A program made the position numbers and the translations under genes. Below are positions 32,892-41,608 of a DNA stretch of 64,000 nucleotides, piece after piece. Origin of the DNA: Sulfuritalea sp. (GTDB lineage Bacteria; Pseudomonadota; Gammaproteobacteria; Burkholderiales; Rhodocyclaceae); assembly GCA_023229685.1 (NCBI GenBank), contig JALNYT010000006.1:124001-188000 (forward strand). Reading direction: 5' to 3'. Within the stretch, counting starts at the first letter, position 1. Each line of letters starts with the position of its first letter. The notes beneath the pieces were generated by a model. That model made no database searches, was not told the DNA's origin, and worked only from the letters and a program-made list of their open reading frames with translations.

Positions 32892-33580
32892 CAATGCCAC
32901 GCCGCTTCCTGCTCGCCGGGCTGCTGCTGGCAGTGCTGCCGCCTCAGGCCAGCGCCGGAATCGGCTGCGACCCTCTGGGCTACCCGGAAGGTGCGCAGGT
33001 CGTGGTGGTCGCCGACAACCTGCTGTTCAACGGCGTGCCGATGGCAAACTGGGAACTGCGCTGGCGCGAATCGCCCGAACGGCTGCGGGCCTTCTATCGC
33101 AGCGGCTGGGAAGCGCGCGGTGACAGGGTGGTTGAAACCGAGTTCGGCGGCTGGAAGACCGTCGCCACGCGCGACGGCGAATGCTTCTATACCGTGCAAA
33201 CGAAGGCTGCGGCAGGAGGCACCTATGCCCTGATCGGCGTGACGCGGCCGCCGGCGAACGCCGTCCAAGCGCAGCCAGGCGCAGGCTTCCCGATGCTTTC
33301 CGGCAGCAAGGTGGTTAATGACCTGCAGCACAAGGACAAAATCCGCAATGCGCGCACCCTGCTGCTGGCCAACAGCTTTTCGATCGACGCCAACGCATCC
33401 TTCTATCGCAATGCGATGTCCGGCCAAGGCTGGGCGCCGACCTTCGACCGGGCAGTGCGCACCGAGCGAGGCGAGTCGCATGTACTGATATGGAAACGCG
33501 GTGCGGAAGAAGCCAGCATGACCATAGGCAATGGACTGCTGGGGTCCTCGGTTGCCGTTAACTTCGTCGATCGTCCGTGA
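32888..33580 (+). CDS. Secreted protein of unknown function in the Tad operon
   Basis: A 230-residue protein with a clear signal peptide (RRFLLAGLLLAVLPPQASAG, cleavage about residue 25). The mature part contains GWKTVATRDGECFYTVQTK and a C-terminal LLGSSVAVNFVD strand; two or three Cys may form a disulfide. I recognise no family. Its ATG overlaps the TadE-like stop, which ties it to pilus assembly, perhaps as a periplasmic accessory factor. Confidence 0.75.
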   Translation: MTMPRRFLLAGLLLAVLPPQASAGIGCDPLGYPEGAQVVVVADNLLFNGVPMANWELRWRESPERLRAFYRSGWEARGDRVVETEFGGWKTVATRDGECFYTVQTKAAAGGTYALIGVTRPPANAVQAQPGAGFPMLSGSKVVNDLQHKDKIRNARTLLLANSFSIDANASFYRNAMSGQGWAPTFDRAVRTERGESHVLIWKRGAEEASMTIGNGLLGSSVAVNFVDRP

Positions 33581-33645
33581 TCTCTCAGGCCCTCATCGAA
33601 CCCACAACGCATAATTCCGCCAACCCACGAACCGGTACCCTCATC

Positions 33646-33852
33646 ATGTTCCAATCCATCCGCCGGACATTTCCGGCAAGACTGCGCGGCCAGTCTACTG
33701 TCGAATACATAGTCGTCACTGCATTCGGCATCCTGATCCTGATCGAGGGCGGAAATTCCGCGCCGGTGGTCGAGGTGGCGACAGCACTGAAGAATGCCTA
33801 CAAAGGATTCGCCTACGCGATCTCCTATTCCACGACCCTGATGGCGCTCTAG
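33646..33852 (+). CDS. Second Flp-like pilin or pseudopilin
   Basis: A 68-residue prepilin-like protein: basic RRTFPARLRG leader, cleavage after Gly, then QSTVEYIVVTAFGILILIEG with the conserved Glu-Tyr of the Flp family, and only about 35 more residues. A GTG at 33577 would add 23 residues and overlaps the previous stop, but the ATG at 33646 gives a standard leader length; neither has a clear Shine-Dalgarno. Probably a minor pilin. Confidence 0.8.
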   Translation: MFQSIRRTFPARLRGQSTVEYIVVTAFGILILIEGGNSAPVVEVATALKNAYKGFAYAISYSTTLMAL

Positions 33853-33861
33853 GAGAACCCC

Positions 33862-34872
33862 ATGGCCCTGCGTTTGCCCCGACTACGCATCAACCGTCTT
33901 TGGCTGCTAATTGGCGCTGCCGTGATCCTCGGCGTGCTGGCAGCCTTTCTGTCAGTGAGCTACCTGAAAGGCCGCGAGCAGCGTTTGGCCGCGGACTTGG
34001 CGCAAAAGGCCAAGGGCGGCCCGACCATGGCCGTGGTGGTGCCGACCCGCGAGTTGCCCAAAGGCACTCCGATCGAGCAAAAACTAGTAGCCGCACGGGA
34101 AGTGCCGCTGGATCTGCTCTATGACGATTCGATACCGGCCGAGGCCTTCGACAAGGTGGCCGGCAAGCGCCTGCTTAAAGCCCTTTTGCCGGGTCGTCCG
34201 CTGCGCTATTCAGACGTCCAGGACGACCGGGCAAAGGACCTGGCGACGGCATTGGCGCCGGGCCTGCGCGCGCTGACCTTCGATATCGACGAAACCAACT
34301 CGTTCGCCCAGATGCTGAAACCAGGAAATTACGTCGACCTCTACCTGATCGCCCAGGACCCGGCGGCGCCCTCCGCCGGACAGGAGATCCGCGCCCTGCT
34401 GCCTAAAGTAAAGGTCCTGGCTACCGGCCAGAACCTCTCCGGGGCGGTGACGCAGGAAGCGGCGGCGAACCAGGGCCGTCCGGCCAGCGGCTACACCAAT
34501 ATCACGGTGGAGGTGATGCCCGCGCAAGCGGCGCGCATCGCGCTGGCGCAACAGGTGGGCCGCATCCGCGCCGTGCTGCGCAACCCCGAGGATGACCAGG
34601 AACCAGGCTTCGGCCGTCTGGCGGCAGCTGCACTGTTCCGCGACGGCAACCAACCGTCGGTCGAATACTTCATTGGCGGCAAGGGCGGCAGCGGTACCGC
34701 CGCGCCGATCAGCATCAACATGCCCAACCTGAACATCCCGGGCCTGAGCGCGCCAGCCGGTCAGGGCAATGCACCGGCCGCCAGCTATTCACCGGGCCAG
34801 TCAGCGGCTTTCGCCGGCCAGCCCGCAGCGATCGGCGCCAGCATCCCATCGGTGCCTACCGGCGCCCGTTGA
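33862..34872 (+). CDS. cpaB: Flp pilus assembly protein CpaB/RcpC
   Basis: A 336-residue inner-membrane-anchored periplasmic protein. A single membrane helix (about residues 15-35) is followed by a SAF domain (about 53-115: MAVVVPTRELPKGTPIEQKL, then AGKRLLKALLPGRPLRYSDV), then the CpaB domain LRALTFDIDETNSFAQMLKP with GNYVDLYLI. The tail is Gly/Pro/Ala-rich. CpaB proteins connect the secretin to the inner-membrane platform. AGGAGA precedes the ATG. Next gene is the secretin. Confidence 0.93.
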   Translation: MALRLPRLRINRLWLLIGAAVILGVLAAFLSVSYLKGREQRLAADLAQKAKGGPTMAVVVPTRELPKGTPIEQKLVAAREVPLDLLYDDSIPAEAFDKVAGKRLLKALLPGRPLRYSDVQDDRAKDLATALAPGLRALTFDIDETNSFAQMLKPGNYVDLYLIAQDPAAPSAGQEIRALLPKVKVLATGQNLSGAVTQEAAANQGRPASGYTNITVEVMPAQAARIALAQQVGRIRAVLRNPEDDQEPGFGRLAAAALFRDGNQPSVEYFIGGKGGSGTAAPISINMPNLNIPGLSAPAGQGNAPAASYSPGQSAAFAGQPAAIGASIPSVPTGAR

Positions 34873-34900
34873 ACCAGACACGTTGAGACAGGTAGATACC

Positions 34901-36373
34901 ATGCGCAAAACATTAACGTTGCTCACCATTTTGCTCGCTGTGTCGGGCGGCATCGCACTCGCCCAGCAGCCGGTGGCGCCCGCTGCGGCGGCGGCAAAAT
35001 CCCAGGCGACGCCCGCCGAGCCGGCAAAGGGGCCGCAGTCAGTGGTGCAGCAGATTGCTCCACCCAAGACCAGTGCCAAAACCCACGGCACGGCCAAACT
35101 GGCCAAGGTCGAAAGCGTGCCAGTGGTTTCCGAGATCATGCCGGTGATCATGTACGTGGGCGAAGTCAAGACCTTGCCGGTGACCGGCGTTACACGCGTC
35201 GCCGTAGGCAATGGAAAACTCGTCAGTTCCACCGTACTCGACACCGAAGTGCTGCTGCTGGCCGAGGCACCCGGCGACAGCAGTCTCTACTTCTGGTTCA
35301 AGGACGGCAGCGTGAAGCGTTATAAACTGACCGTGCACGCCAGCGACACAGAGACCACGCTGGCCAACCTGAAGGCAATGATCGGCACGATTCCCGGAAT
35401 AACTTTCGATCGTGTCGGCGACACCGTCGTAGTGAATGGCATGGCCAGCAGGCAGAACCTGGGCCGCATAGACGCCGCGCTAAAGACCCAGCAGCGCGTG
35501 CTGAACCTGGTTCGCGAAGAAGATGTCACCATGAAGAAAATGGTCTTCATGAAGGTCCAGATCATGGAGTTCAAGAAGTCGGCCCTCGAGAACCTGGGCG
35601 TCGACTGGTCGACGGCCGCGACAGGGCCGGCGATGGCTCTCACCGCCGATGCGATCAGCAATCGCCAATTCCGTTTCTCTCCAGAAACGATACCGGCCAC
35701 CTTCGCCCTCGGCAAGGGTGCCGCACAGGCCCTCAACATTCCTGGGCAGGCCGGACGGATGTATTTCGGCATAGCCTCCGCGATCACCTCCAACCTCAAT
35801 CTCGCCATCAGCAACGGCGACGCCTGGATCCTGGCGTCGCCGGAACTGTCGACCCGTTCCGGCGGCGAGGCCAAGTTCCTCGCCGGCGGGCAGATCCCGA
35901 TCGTCACCGCCGGCGCGCTGGGTGCCACCTCGGTCACCTACAAGGACTATGGCATCAAGCTCAACATCAAGCCCGTAGCCGACGACCAGAGCAATATATC
36001 AGCCAGCATCGTCACCGAAGTGTCGGACATCGATCCGAGTTTTCAGGCCGTGCAGGGCAATCCCGGCTTCCTGATGCGATCCACCGAATCGGAGATAAAT
36101 GTCCGCAGTGGCCAGACCATCGTCATTTCCGGGCTGGTGGATCAGCGTAGCAGCACTGCCATCAACAAGTTTCCCTTCCTCGGCGACGTGCCGGTACTGG
36201 GCAGCTTGTTCAAGTCGGAGAACTTCCGCAACAACCGTTCCGACCTGGTGATCTTCGTCACCCCGGTGGTACAAGACCCGGCTGCCACGGTCAATCAACA
36301 ACGCATCGAAAAGGCCAAGGATCTGCGTGAGCGATTCCAGAACTTCCTCGGCAAGAAAGGCATTGTGGACTGA
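34901..36373 (+). CDS. cpaC: Flp pilus outer-membrane secretin CpaC/RcpA
   Basis: A 490-residue secretin with a signal peptide ending near LAQQ. The N-terminal pilus/secretin domain (about 75-145: VSEIMPVIMYVGEVKTLPVT) is followed by a BON-like segment (TLANLKAMIGTIPGITFDRV, then VNGMASRQNL) and the C-terminal secretin domain (about 270-470). That domain carries SPELSTRSGGEAKFLAGGQI and SEINVRSGQTIVISGLVD, the classic signatures. It forms the gated outer-membrane pore for the pilus. The ATG at 34901 lies 28 bases after the cpaB stop. Confidence 0.95.
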   Translation: MRKTLTLLTILLAVSGGIALAQQPVAPAAAAAKSQATPAEPAKGPQSVVQQIAPPKTSAKTHGTAKLAKVESVPVVSEIMPVIMYVGEVKTLPVTGVTRVAVGNGKLVSSTVLDTEVLLLAEAPGDSSLYFWFKDGSVKRYKLTVHASDTETTLANLKAMIGTIPGITFDRVGDTVVVNGMASRQNLGRIDAALKTQQRVLNLVREEDVTMKKMVFMKVQIMEFKKSALENLGVDWSTAATGPAMALTADAISNRQFRFSPETIPATFALGKGAAQALNIPGQAGRMYFGIASAITSNLNLAISNGDAWILASPELSTRSGGEAKFLAGGQIPIVTAGALGATSVTYKDYGIKLNIKPVADDQSNISASIVTEVSDIDPSFQAVQGNPGFLMRSTESEINVRSGQTIVISGLVDQRSSTAINKFPFLGDVPVLGSLFKSENFRNNRSDLVIFVTPVVQDPAATVNQQRIEKAKDLRERFQNFLGKKGIVD

Positions 36374-36374
36374 C

Positions 36375-38165
36375 ATGAAAGTCCTCGTCACCGACAGCAA
36401 GGGTGCCCGCAGCGAGTTGCAGATCGCGCAGGAGGCCGCCACCATCGGCCGCGCCGAAGACAACGCGATCGTCCTCAAGGGCTGGACCGTAGGCAAGCGC
36501 CAAGCCACCATCGAGGTCCGCGCCGGAAGCGCGTACGTGATCGATCACGGCGGCCTGACCGTCACCGAGGTCAACGGCAAGACCGTGGAAGGCGAATACG
36601 GCCCGCTGACGCCAAACGACGAAATCGGCATTGCCAGTTACAGCCTCAAGGTCACCAGCGTCGGAGGCAATGGCGCCGCCGCACCGTCACCGGTAGCGCC
36701 ACCGCCACCTCCGCCGCCGGCCGGCGCCGTCACGCCCCCGCCAGTCGTCAATCCCCCTGTCAGGGATTCGGCCCCAACGCCGCCCCCAATCGCAGTGGCT
36801 GCTGCTGCCGTCGCGGCGGCGCCACCGCCACCGCCACCGCCCGCACCGCGCGCCGATCCGCCCAGGACACCGCTGACCGACCACCAGCGCGACGATCTCG
36901 CAGTGGCGCGCGACATGGTGCAAAAGAAGTTGATCCAGACCATGGACCTGCGCCGCGTCGATGTCAGCCGCATGAACGAGGACGAACTGCGCAGCACAAC
37001 AGCGGTCCTGGTGAACGAAATCATCGCCTCGGAGATGGGATTGCCGGCGGGAGTGGACAAAGCTCGCGTGGCCAAGGCCGTGCTCGACGAAGCGGTCGGT
37101 CTCGGCCCGCTGGAAGATCTCCTGTCGGATCCGGCGATCTCCGAAATCATGGTGAACCGCTATGACCAGATCTACATCGAGCGCAGCGGCAAATTGACTC
37201 TGTCGGACATCACCTTCTCCGGCGAGAAGGCCGTCGTCTCGGCGATCGAGCGCATCGTCGCGCCGCTTGGCCGTCGTATCGACGAATCATCGCCGATGGT
37301 GGACGCCCGCCTCAAGGACGGTTCGCGGGTCAACGCGGTGATTCCGCCGCTGGCGCTCAAGGGCGCCAACATCACCATCCGCAAGTTTTCCAAGACCAAA
37401 CTGCACGACACCGATCTGATCCGCTTCGGCTCGGTGACCAAGGAAATCATGGAATTCATGCAGCAGGCCGTGCATCATGCGGCGAATATCGTGATTTCCG
37501 GCGGCACGGGCTCAGGCAAGACGACCCTTCTCAACGTGCTGTCCAACTACATTCCCGATGACGATCGCATCATAACCGTCGAGGATGCCGCCGAACTCCA
37601 GCTCGGCCAGCCTCATGTGGTTTCCCTGGAATCCCGCCCGCCGAACGTTGAAGGCAAGGGGGCAGTGACCATCCGCGACCTAGTCAAGAACTGCCTGCGC
37701 ATGCGCCCCGACCGCATTGTGGTCGGCGAGTGCCGCGGTGGCGAAGCGCTGGACATGCTGCAGGCGATGAACACCGGCCACGACGGCTCGATGACCACCG
37801 CCCACGCCAATACCCCGCGTGACTGTATCGCGCGCCTTGAGGTAATGACCTTGATGTCCGGCCTCGATCTGCCGATCCGCGCCATTCGCGAGCAGATTTC
37901 CTCTGCCGTACATATCATCATCCAGCAAAGCCGCTTCCCCGACGGCTCGCGACGCGTCACGCACGTCACCGAGATCACCGGCATGGAAGGAGACATGATC
38001 CAGCTGCAGGACATCTTCCTGTTCAAGATGGAAGGCTACGGCCCCGACGGCAAGATTCGCGGCAAGTTCACCGCTACCGGCGCGATCCCCGAACTCTACC
38101 AAAGCCTTCAGGAACGCGGCATTACGGTCGATCTCTCGATCTTCCAGAAAGGTCGCGAACTGTGA
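36375..38165 (+). CDS. tadA: FHA domain fused to TadA/CpaF pilus assembly ATPase
   Basis: A 596-residue fusion. Residues 1-95 are a forkhead-associated phosphothreonine-binding domain (IGRAEDNAIVL, GKRQATIEVR, DHGGLTVTEVNGKTVEGEYG). Residues about 105-165 are a proline/alanine linker, and about 170-596 are a VirB11/TadA-type secretion ATPase. It carries EIMVNRYDQIYIERSGKL, Walker A GGTGSGKTTLLN (about 376-387), RMRPDRIVVGECRGGEALDM and GSMTTAHANTPRD. It powers Flp extension and export. The FHA part replaces the short N-terminus of typical TadA and suggests recruitment by a phosphoprotein. ATG lies one base after the secretin stop. Confidence 0.95.
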   Translation: MKVLVTDSKGARSELQIAQEAATIGRAEDNAIVLKGWTVGKRQATIEVRAGSAYVIDHGGLTVTEVNGKTVEGEYGPLTPNDEIGIASYSLKVTSVGGNGAAAPSPVAPPPPPPPAGAVTPPPVVNPPVRDSAPTPPPIAVAAAAVAAAPPPPPPPAPRADPPRTPLTDHQRDDLAVARDMVQKKLIQTMDLRRVDVSRMNEDELRSTTAVLVNEIIASEMGLPAGVDKARVAKAVLDEAVGLGPLEDLLSDPAISEIMVNRYDQIYIERSGKLTLSDITFSGEKAVVSAIERIVAPLGRRIDESSPMVDARLKDGSRVNAVIPPLALKGANITIRKFSKTKLHDTDLIRFGSVTKEIMEFMQQAVHHAANIVISGGTGSGKTTLLNVLSNYIPDDDRIITVEDAAELQLGQPHVVSLESRPPNVEGKGAVTIRDLVKNCLRMRPDRIVVGECRGGEALDMLQAMNTGHDGSMTTAHANTPRDCIARLEVMTLMSGLDLPIRAIREQISSAVHIIIQQSRFPDGSRRVTHVTEITGMEGDMIQLQDIFLFKMEGYGPDGKIRGKFTATGAIPELYQSLQERGITVDLSIFQKGREL

Positions 38166-39013
38166 ACGATCTTGGCCTGGTCGTTGGCGTGATCAGCATC
38201 GCGGCCGTCTTCATCGGCTGGACGGTATGGGAACTGCTGGCGAACCTGTTGCGGCGCCAACGCGAGACCATTCGTCAGGAGGCCACTACCAACCTCGAGG
38301 ACATGTTCATTTTTGTGGACCCGGCGCAGATGTTTTATTGGAATGTCGGCGCCCTGTTTGTGTTGCCGCCGCTGCTCTGGCTGATGTTCGGCAACCCGGT
38401 AATTGCGGTCGCCGTTGCCGTGGGCCTCATCGTGATGCCGAAATGGCTGGTGGGGCATTTGCGCAAGAGCCGCTTCTCAACTTTTGAGAAGCAATTGCCC
38501 GACGCAATGCTGATGGTCTCCGGCAGCATGCGTGCCGGCGCCGGACTCAATGTCGCGCTGGAATCCATGGTCGCGGAATCGAAACCTCCGGTGAGCCAGG
38601 AATTCGAGTTGCTGCTGCGCGAGGCGCGCGTGGGCGTCGATTTCGACACGGCACTCAAGCACATGGAGGCGCGCCTGCCGATCCAGGACTTCGTCATGGT
38701 GGTTTCGGCCATGCGCATCTCGCGTGAAGTCGGCGGCAACCTCGCGGATATCCTTGAGTCGATCGCCGACACACTGCGCAAGAAGCACGTGATGGAAGGC
38801 AAGATCAACAGCCTGACGGCGCAGGGAAAGATTCAGGGCGTGGTCATGACCGGCCTGCCTTTGTTCCTCATGCTGGTTCTGTGGAAAATGGAACCGCAGG
38901 CCATGGACCCGTTGTTCAATACCTGGATGGGGTGGGCGGTACTCGCGGTGATTGCCGTGATGGAAGGTCTCGGCTATTTCTTCATCAGCAAGATCGTAAG
39001 CATCGACGTCTGA
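38162..39013 (+). CDS. tadB: Tad inner-membrane platform protein TadB
   Basis: A 283-residue type II secretion F-domain protein with membrane helices near residues 5-25, 55-95 and 225-275. The T2SSF core spans about 115-240 (LPDAMLMVSGSMRAGAGLNV, EFELLLREARVGVDFDTALK, AMRISREVGGNLADILESIA). It pairs with TadC to form the platform on which the TadA ATPase acts. It starts with GTG overlapping the tadA stop (GTGA). Confidence 0.94.
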   Translation: MNDLGLVVGVISIAAVFIGWTVWELLANLLRRQRETIRQEATTNLEDMFIFVDPAQMFYWNVGALFVLPPLLWLMFGNPVIAVAVAVGLIVMPKWLVGHLRKSRFSTFEKQLPDAMLMVSGSMRAGAGLNVALESMVAESKPPVSQEFELLLREARVGVDFDTALKHMEARLPIQDFVMVVSAMRISREVGGNLADILESIADTLRKKHVMEGKINSLTAQGKIQGVVMTGLPLFLMLVLWKMEPQAMDPLFNTWMGWAVLAVIAVMEGLGYFFISKIVSIDV

Positions 39014-39014
39014 C

Positions 39015-39896
39015 ATGGAACAGTTTCTTCTCCTGCTAATCGGCTTGATGTTCGGCGTCGCCGCCCTGCTCATGCTTTATTCGGTCGGCCGCCTCAAGAG
39101 CGAGGTTCCGGACGAGGACCGCCAGTACATGGACCCGCTGCCACCCCTGCTACGTCTGGCTTGGCCCCTGGTGCGCTTCCTCGAGTTCCATGTCTGTGCC
39201 TTCCTGCCGACGGCCGCGCTGGAGCGCACCCACGAGCGCCTGCAGCGCACCGGCGTCGGCTACCTGATGACGGCAGAGCAGTTTTTCGCCATTCGCATCC
39301 TTTCGGTGCTGGGAACCTTCGGCATGGTCTATTACGCCACTGCCGTGCTCGACAATCAGTCGCCGGGAATCCTGATCGGCGCCGTGCTGCTGGGTTTCTT
39401 TTTCCCCCGCATCTGGCTCAACGACGTGCAACAGAGGCGTTACAAGGCGGTGCAGCGAACCCTGCCGGTGTATCTCGACTTCATCACCATGGCTGTCGAG
39501 GCTGGCCTCAACATGACCGGCGCGATCAACCAGGCCATGGAGAAGGGCCCCCACGGTCCGCTGCGCCATGAACTGTTTCTCGTCGTGCGCGACCTGCGCT
39601 CGGGGTTGTCTCGTGCCGAGGCATTGCGCCGCATGGAGAGCCGCCTGCGCATGCCCGAAATCACCAGCTTCGTCGGTACCGTGATCCAGGCCGAGCGCAT
39701 GGGCGCCCGCCTCGGCTCGGCGTTGCGCGCCCAGGCGGAGCAGCGCCGCACCGAGCGCTTCCAGCGTGCCGAAAAGCTGGCCATGGAGGCACCGGTTAAG
39801 TTGATCGGGCCGCTGATGATGTTCATCTTTCCGGTAACCTTCATCGTGCTCGGCTTCCCTATCGCGATGAAGTTCCTCAACTCAGGCATCCTGTGA
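39015..39896 (+). CDS. tadC: Tad inner-membrane platform protein TadC
   Basis: A 293-residue T2SSF-family protein. Membrane helices lie at about 3-22, 95-112, 115-135 and 260-285, with the F-domain LPVYLDFITMAVEAGLNMTG, then VVRDLRSGLSRAEALRRMES and TVIQAERMGARLGSALRAQA. It starts one base after tadB and ends overlapping the DUF192 gene. Second platform component of the pilus machine. Confidence 0.94.
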   Translation: MEQFLLLLIGLMFGVAALLMLYSVGRLKSEVPDEDRQYMDPLPPLLRLAWPLVRFLEFHVCAFLPTAALERTHERLQRTGVGYLMTAEQFFAIRILSVLGTFGMVYYATAVLDNQSPGILIGAVLLGFFFPRIWLNDVQQRRYKAVQRTLPVYLDFITMAVEAGLNMTGAINQAMEKGPHGPLRHELFLVVRDLRSGLSRAEALRRMESRLRMPEITSFVGTVIQAERMGARLGSALRAQAEQRRTERFQRAEKLAMEAPVKLIGPLMMFIFPVTFIVLGFPIAMKFLNSGIL

Positions 39897-40246
39897 AGGT
39901 GGGTGCGCTCTACTTGGGCGAACGTTGCCTGCTGTCGCGGGTGTGGCGCGCCGAAAGCGCATGGGAGCGCGCGCGCGGGCTGCTCGGGCGGCCGCAGTTG
40001 GGGGCTGACGAGGGTTTCTGGATCGAACCCTGCGCCTCGGTGCACACCATCGGCATGCGCTATCCGCTTGACCTCGCCTTTGTCGATGACGACGGACGAG
40101 TGCGAAAGCTGGTCTATGATCTGCCGCCATTGCGCTGGGCCAATGGCTTCGGCGCCCGTTCCACACTCGAAACTTCATCCGGCGTACTTGCCGACAGCGG
40201 ACTGAATCAGGGCGAAAGGCTCAGTTGGCGCGAGGCCGCGGCATGA
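39893..40246 (+). CDS. DUF192 family protein embedded in the Tad operon
   Basis: A 117-residue DUF192 protein: ERARGLLGRPQLGADEGFWI, PCASVHTIGMRYPLDLAFVD, then GFGARSTLETSSG. The family is a small beta-rich domain of unknown biochemical function; most members are secreted, but no signal peptide is present here, so this one looks cytoplasmic. GTG start overlaps the tadC stop, and its stop overlaps the lipoprotein ATG, so it is translated as part of the pilus operon. Confidence 0.88.
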   Translation: MKVGALYLGERCLLSRVWRAESAWERARGLLGRPQLGADEGFWIEPCASVHTIGMRYPLDLAFVDDDGRVRKLVYDLPPLRWANGFGARSTLETSSGVLADSGLNQGERLSWREAAA

Positions 40247-40746
40247 AGCAGCTGCTTTGTCTCGTCGCACTGTTTGGAGCGTTGTCCGGTTGCGGCACGA
40301 CGACGGTGAGCAGCGCCCTGCGCGCGCTCGACAATGAACCCGATCTCATAACGATCAATCGCGAGGCCGAACTGGCCTATGAAAGCGGCGAAGCGGCCAA
40401 GGCCGAAGCGCTCTATAAGAATCTGGCGCGGCGCATGCCCAACGATTCCGAGACCTGGTTGCGCCTGGGTAACCTCTACGCTCGCAATAACCGTCCGGAC
40501 GAGGCAGCGAATGCCTATCAGCGCGCGCTGATGGCGAACAACGCTGATCCGCGCGCCTGGAACAATCTCGCCATGGTGAGACTGCGCCAGGCCTGGGCGG
40601 CACTGCTGCAAGCCCAGCTCAACAGCAAGGACAAAACCCCCCTCGCCGTTCAGACCGATGCCAACCTCGAGCAACTGGCCAAGCTGCCGGTACTCGAAGG
40701 CGAGTCGCGCAAGATCGATCCCGAAATGGGTGCCACGAGGTACTGA
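40243..40746 (+). CDS. TPR-containing lipoprotein (TadD-like)
   Basis: A 167-residue lipoprotein: signal ending in lipobox LSGC (Cys about residue 17), then tetratricopeptide-like helices (about 40-110: AELAYESGEAAKAEALYKNL, SETWLRLGNLYARNNRPDEA, then AYQRALMANNADPRAWNNLA). It is shorter than typical TadD but in the same place in the operon. TadD-type proteins act as pilotins for the secretin; that role is inferred here. Starts at ATGA overlapping the DUF192 stop. Confidence 0.85.
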   Translation: MKQLLCLVALFGALSGCGTTTVSSALRALDNEPDLITINREAELAYESGEAAKAEALYKNLARRMPNDSETWLRLGNLYARNNRPDEAANAYQRALMANNADPRAWNNLAMVRLRQAWAALLQAQLNSKDKTPLAVQTDANLEQLAKLPVLEGESRKIDPEMGATRY

Positions 40747-40748
40747 GC

Positions 40749-41606
40749 ATGTCTTCGCTCCGTTGCCGCAATGCCGGTGGCCAGGCCACAGTCGAATACA
40801 TCATCATCCTGCCGGTGCTGCTGATGCTGGTGCTCGGCTCCATTCAGTTTGCGCTGCTGTACCAGATCAAGACCACGCTCAATTTTGCAGCTTTCGTCGG
40901 CGCGCGCCAGGGTTCCCTGAAGAATGCGTCAAGCAACTCGATCAAGGACGGCATTGCTGCCGGCATGACACCACTGTTCACCTTCGGCCCCGACATGGTG
41001 TCCATGCTCAAGGGCCGTGCCATTGCGATGATCGAGGTGTTCAATCCGCTGACCATGGAGGTGGTGGTGCTCAGCCCCACCGCCAAGGCCGCCGACGACT
41101 TCGGCATCGACGATCCAGAGGACACCGCCAGTCCGAAATCGAAACGCGTGATCCCCAACGACAACCTCACCTACCGGCCGACGACGGTCAACGGAAATTC
41201 CGGCCTCAACATTCAGGACGCCAACCTGCTCAAGATCCGCATCACCTACTGCGCCAAGATGGTAGTACCGCTGGCGAACGTCACCATCTATTCGATCGTC
41301 AACGGGATCGAGGGCGTAAAGAATCTTGCCAACGAGTGGTATGCCGAATCGACGGCGACTGCGACCACACCCAACAACTGCAGCCAGCTCAAGGACCGTT
41401 TTGGCAGCAAGGTGAATTCCGTTACCGAAGCCGCGTCCCAGGTCGGAGTCGATCTCGGCTTTCTGTCCACTGCACTGAACGATATTTCAAACGCGCTGGC
41501 CGGGGCAACGGTCCCTGGTCTGGACTGGGGCATCGGCGGCTACCGGATCCCGATCACCGCGGAAGCGGTAGTGCGCATGCAGAGTCCGGCGCGCTTCGCC
41601 AAGTAG
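40749..41606 (+). CDS. TadE-like pseudopilin
   Basis: A 285-residue protein with the TadE N-terminus GGQATVEYIIILPVLLMLVL followed by SIQFALLYQIKTTLNFAAFV (cleavage after Gly, Glu-Tyr at the mature start, hydrophobic helix, then a helix with the small-residue/aromatic pattern). The exported domain of about 230 residues contains two Cys that could form a disulfide. Two bases after the lipoprotein stop. Confidence 0.82.
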   Translation: MSSLRCRNAGGQATVEYIIILPVLLMLVLGSIQFALLYQIKTTLNFAAFVGARQGSLKNASSNSIKDGIAAGMTPLFTFGPDMVSMLKGRAIAMIEVFNPLTMEVVVLSPTAKAADDFGIDDPEDTASPKSKRVIPNDNLTYRPTTVNGNSGLNIQDANLLKIRITYCAKMVVPLANVTIYSIVNGIEGVKNLANEWYAESTATATTPNNCSQLKDRFGSKVNSVTEAASQVGVDLGFLSTALNDISNALAGATVPGLDWGIGGYRIPITAEAVVRMQSPARFAK

Positions 41607-41608
41607 TG

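Noticed and set aside
40658..41605. Frame overlapping the TPR lipoprotein and TadE-like genes and running into the DUF3617 gene
   Set aside because: The first two thirds are His/Arg/Gln-rich shadow sequence; only the part from ATG 41609 has a signal peptide and the DUF3617 pattern.
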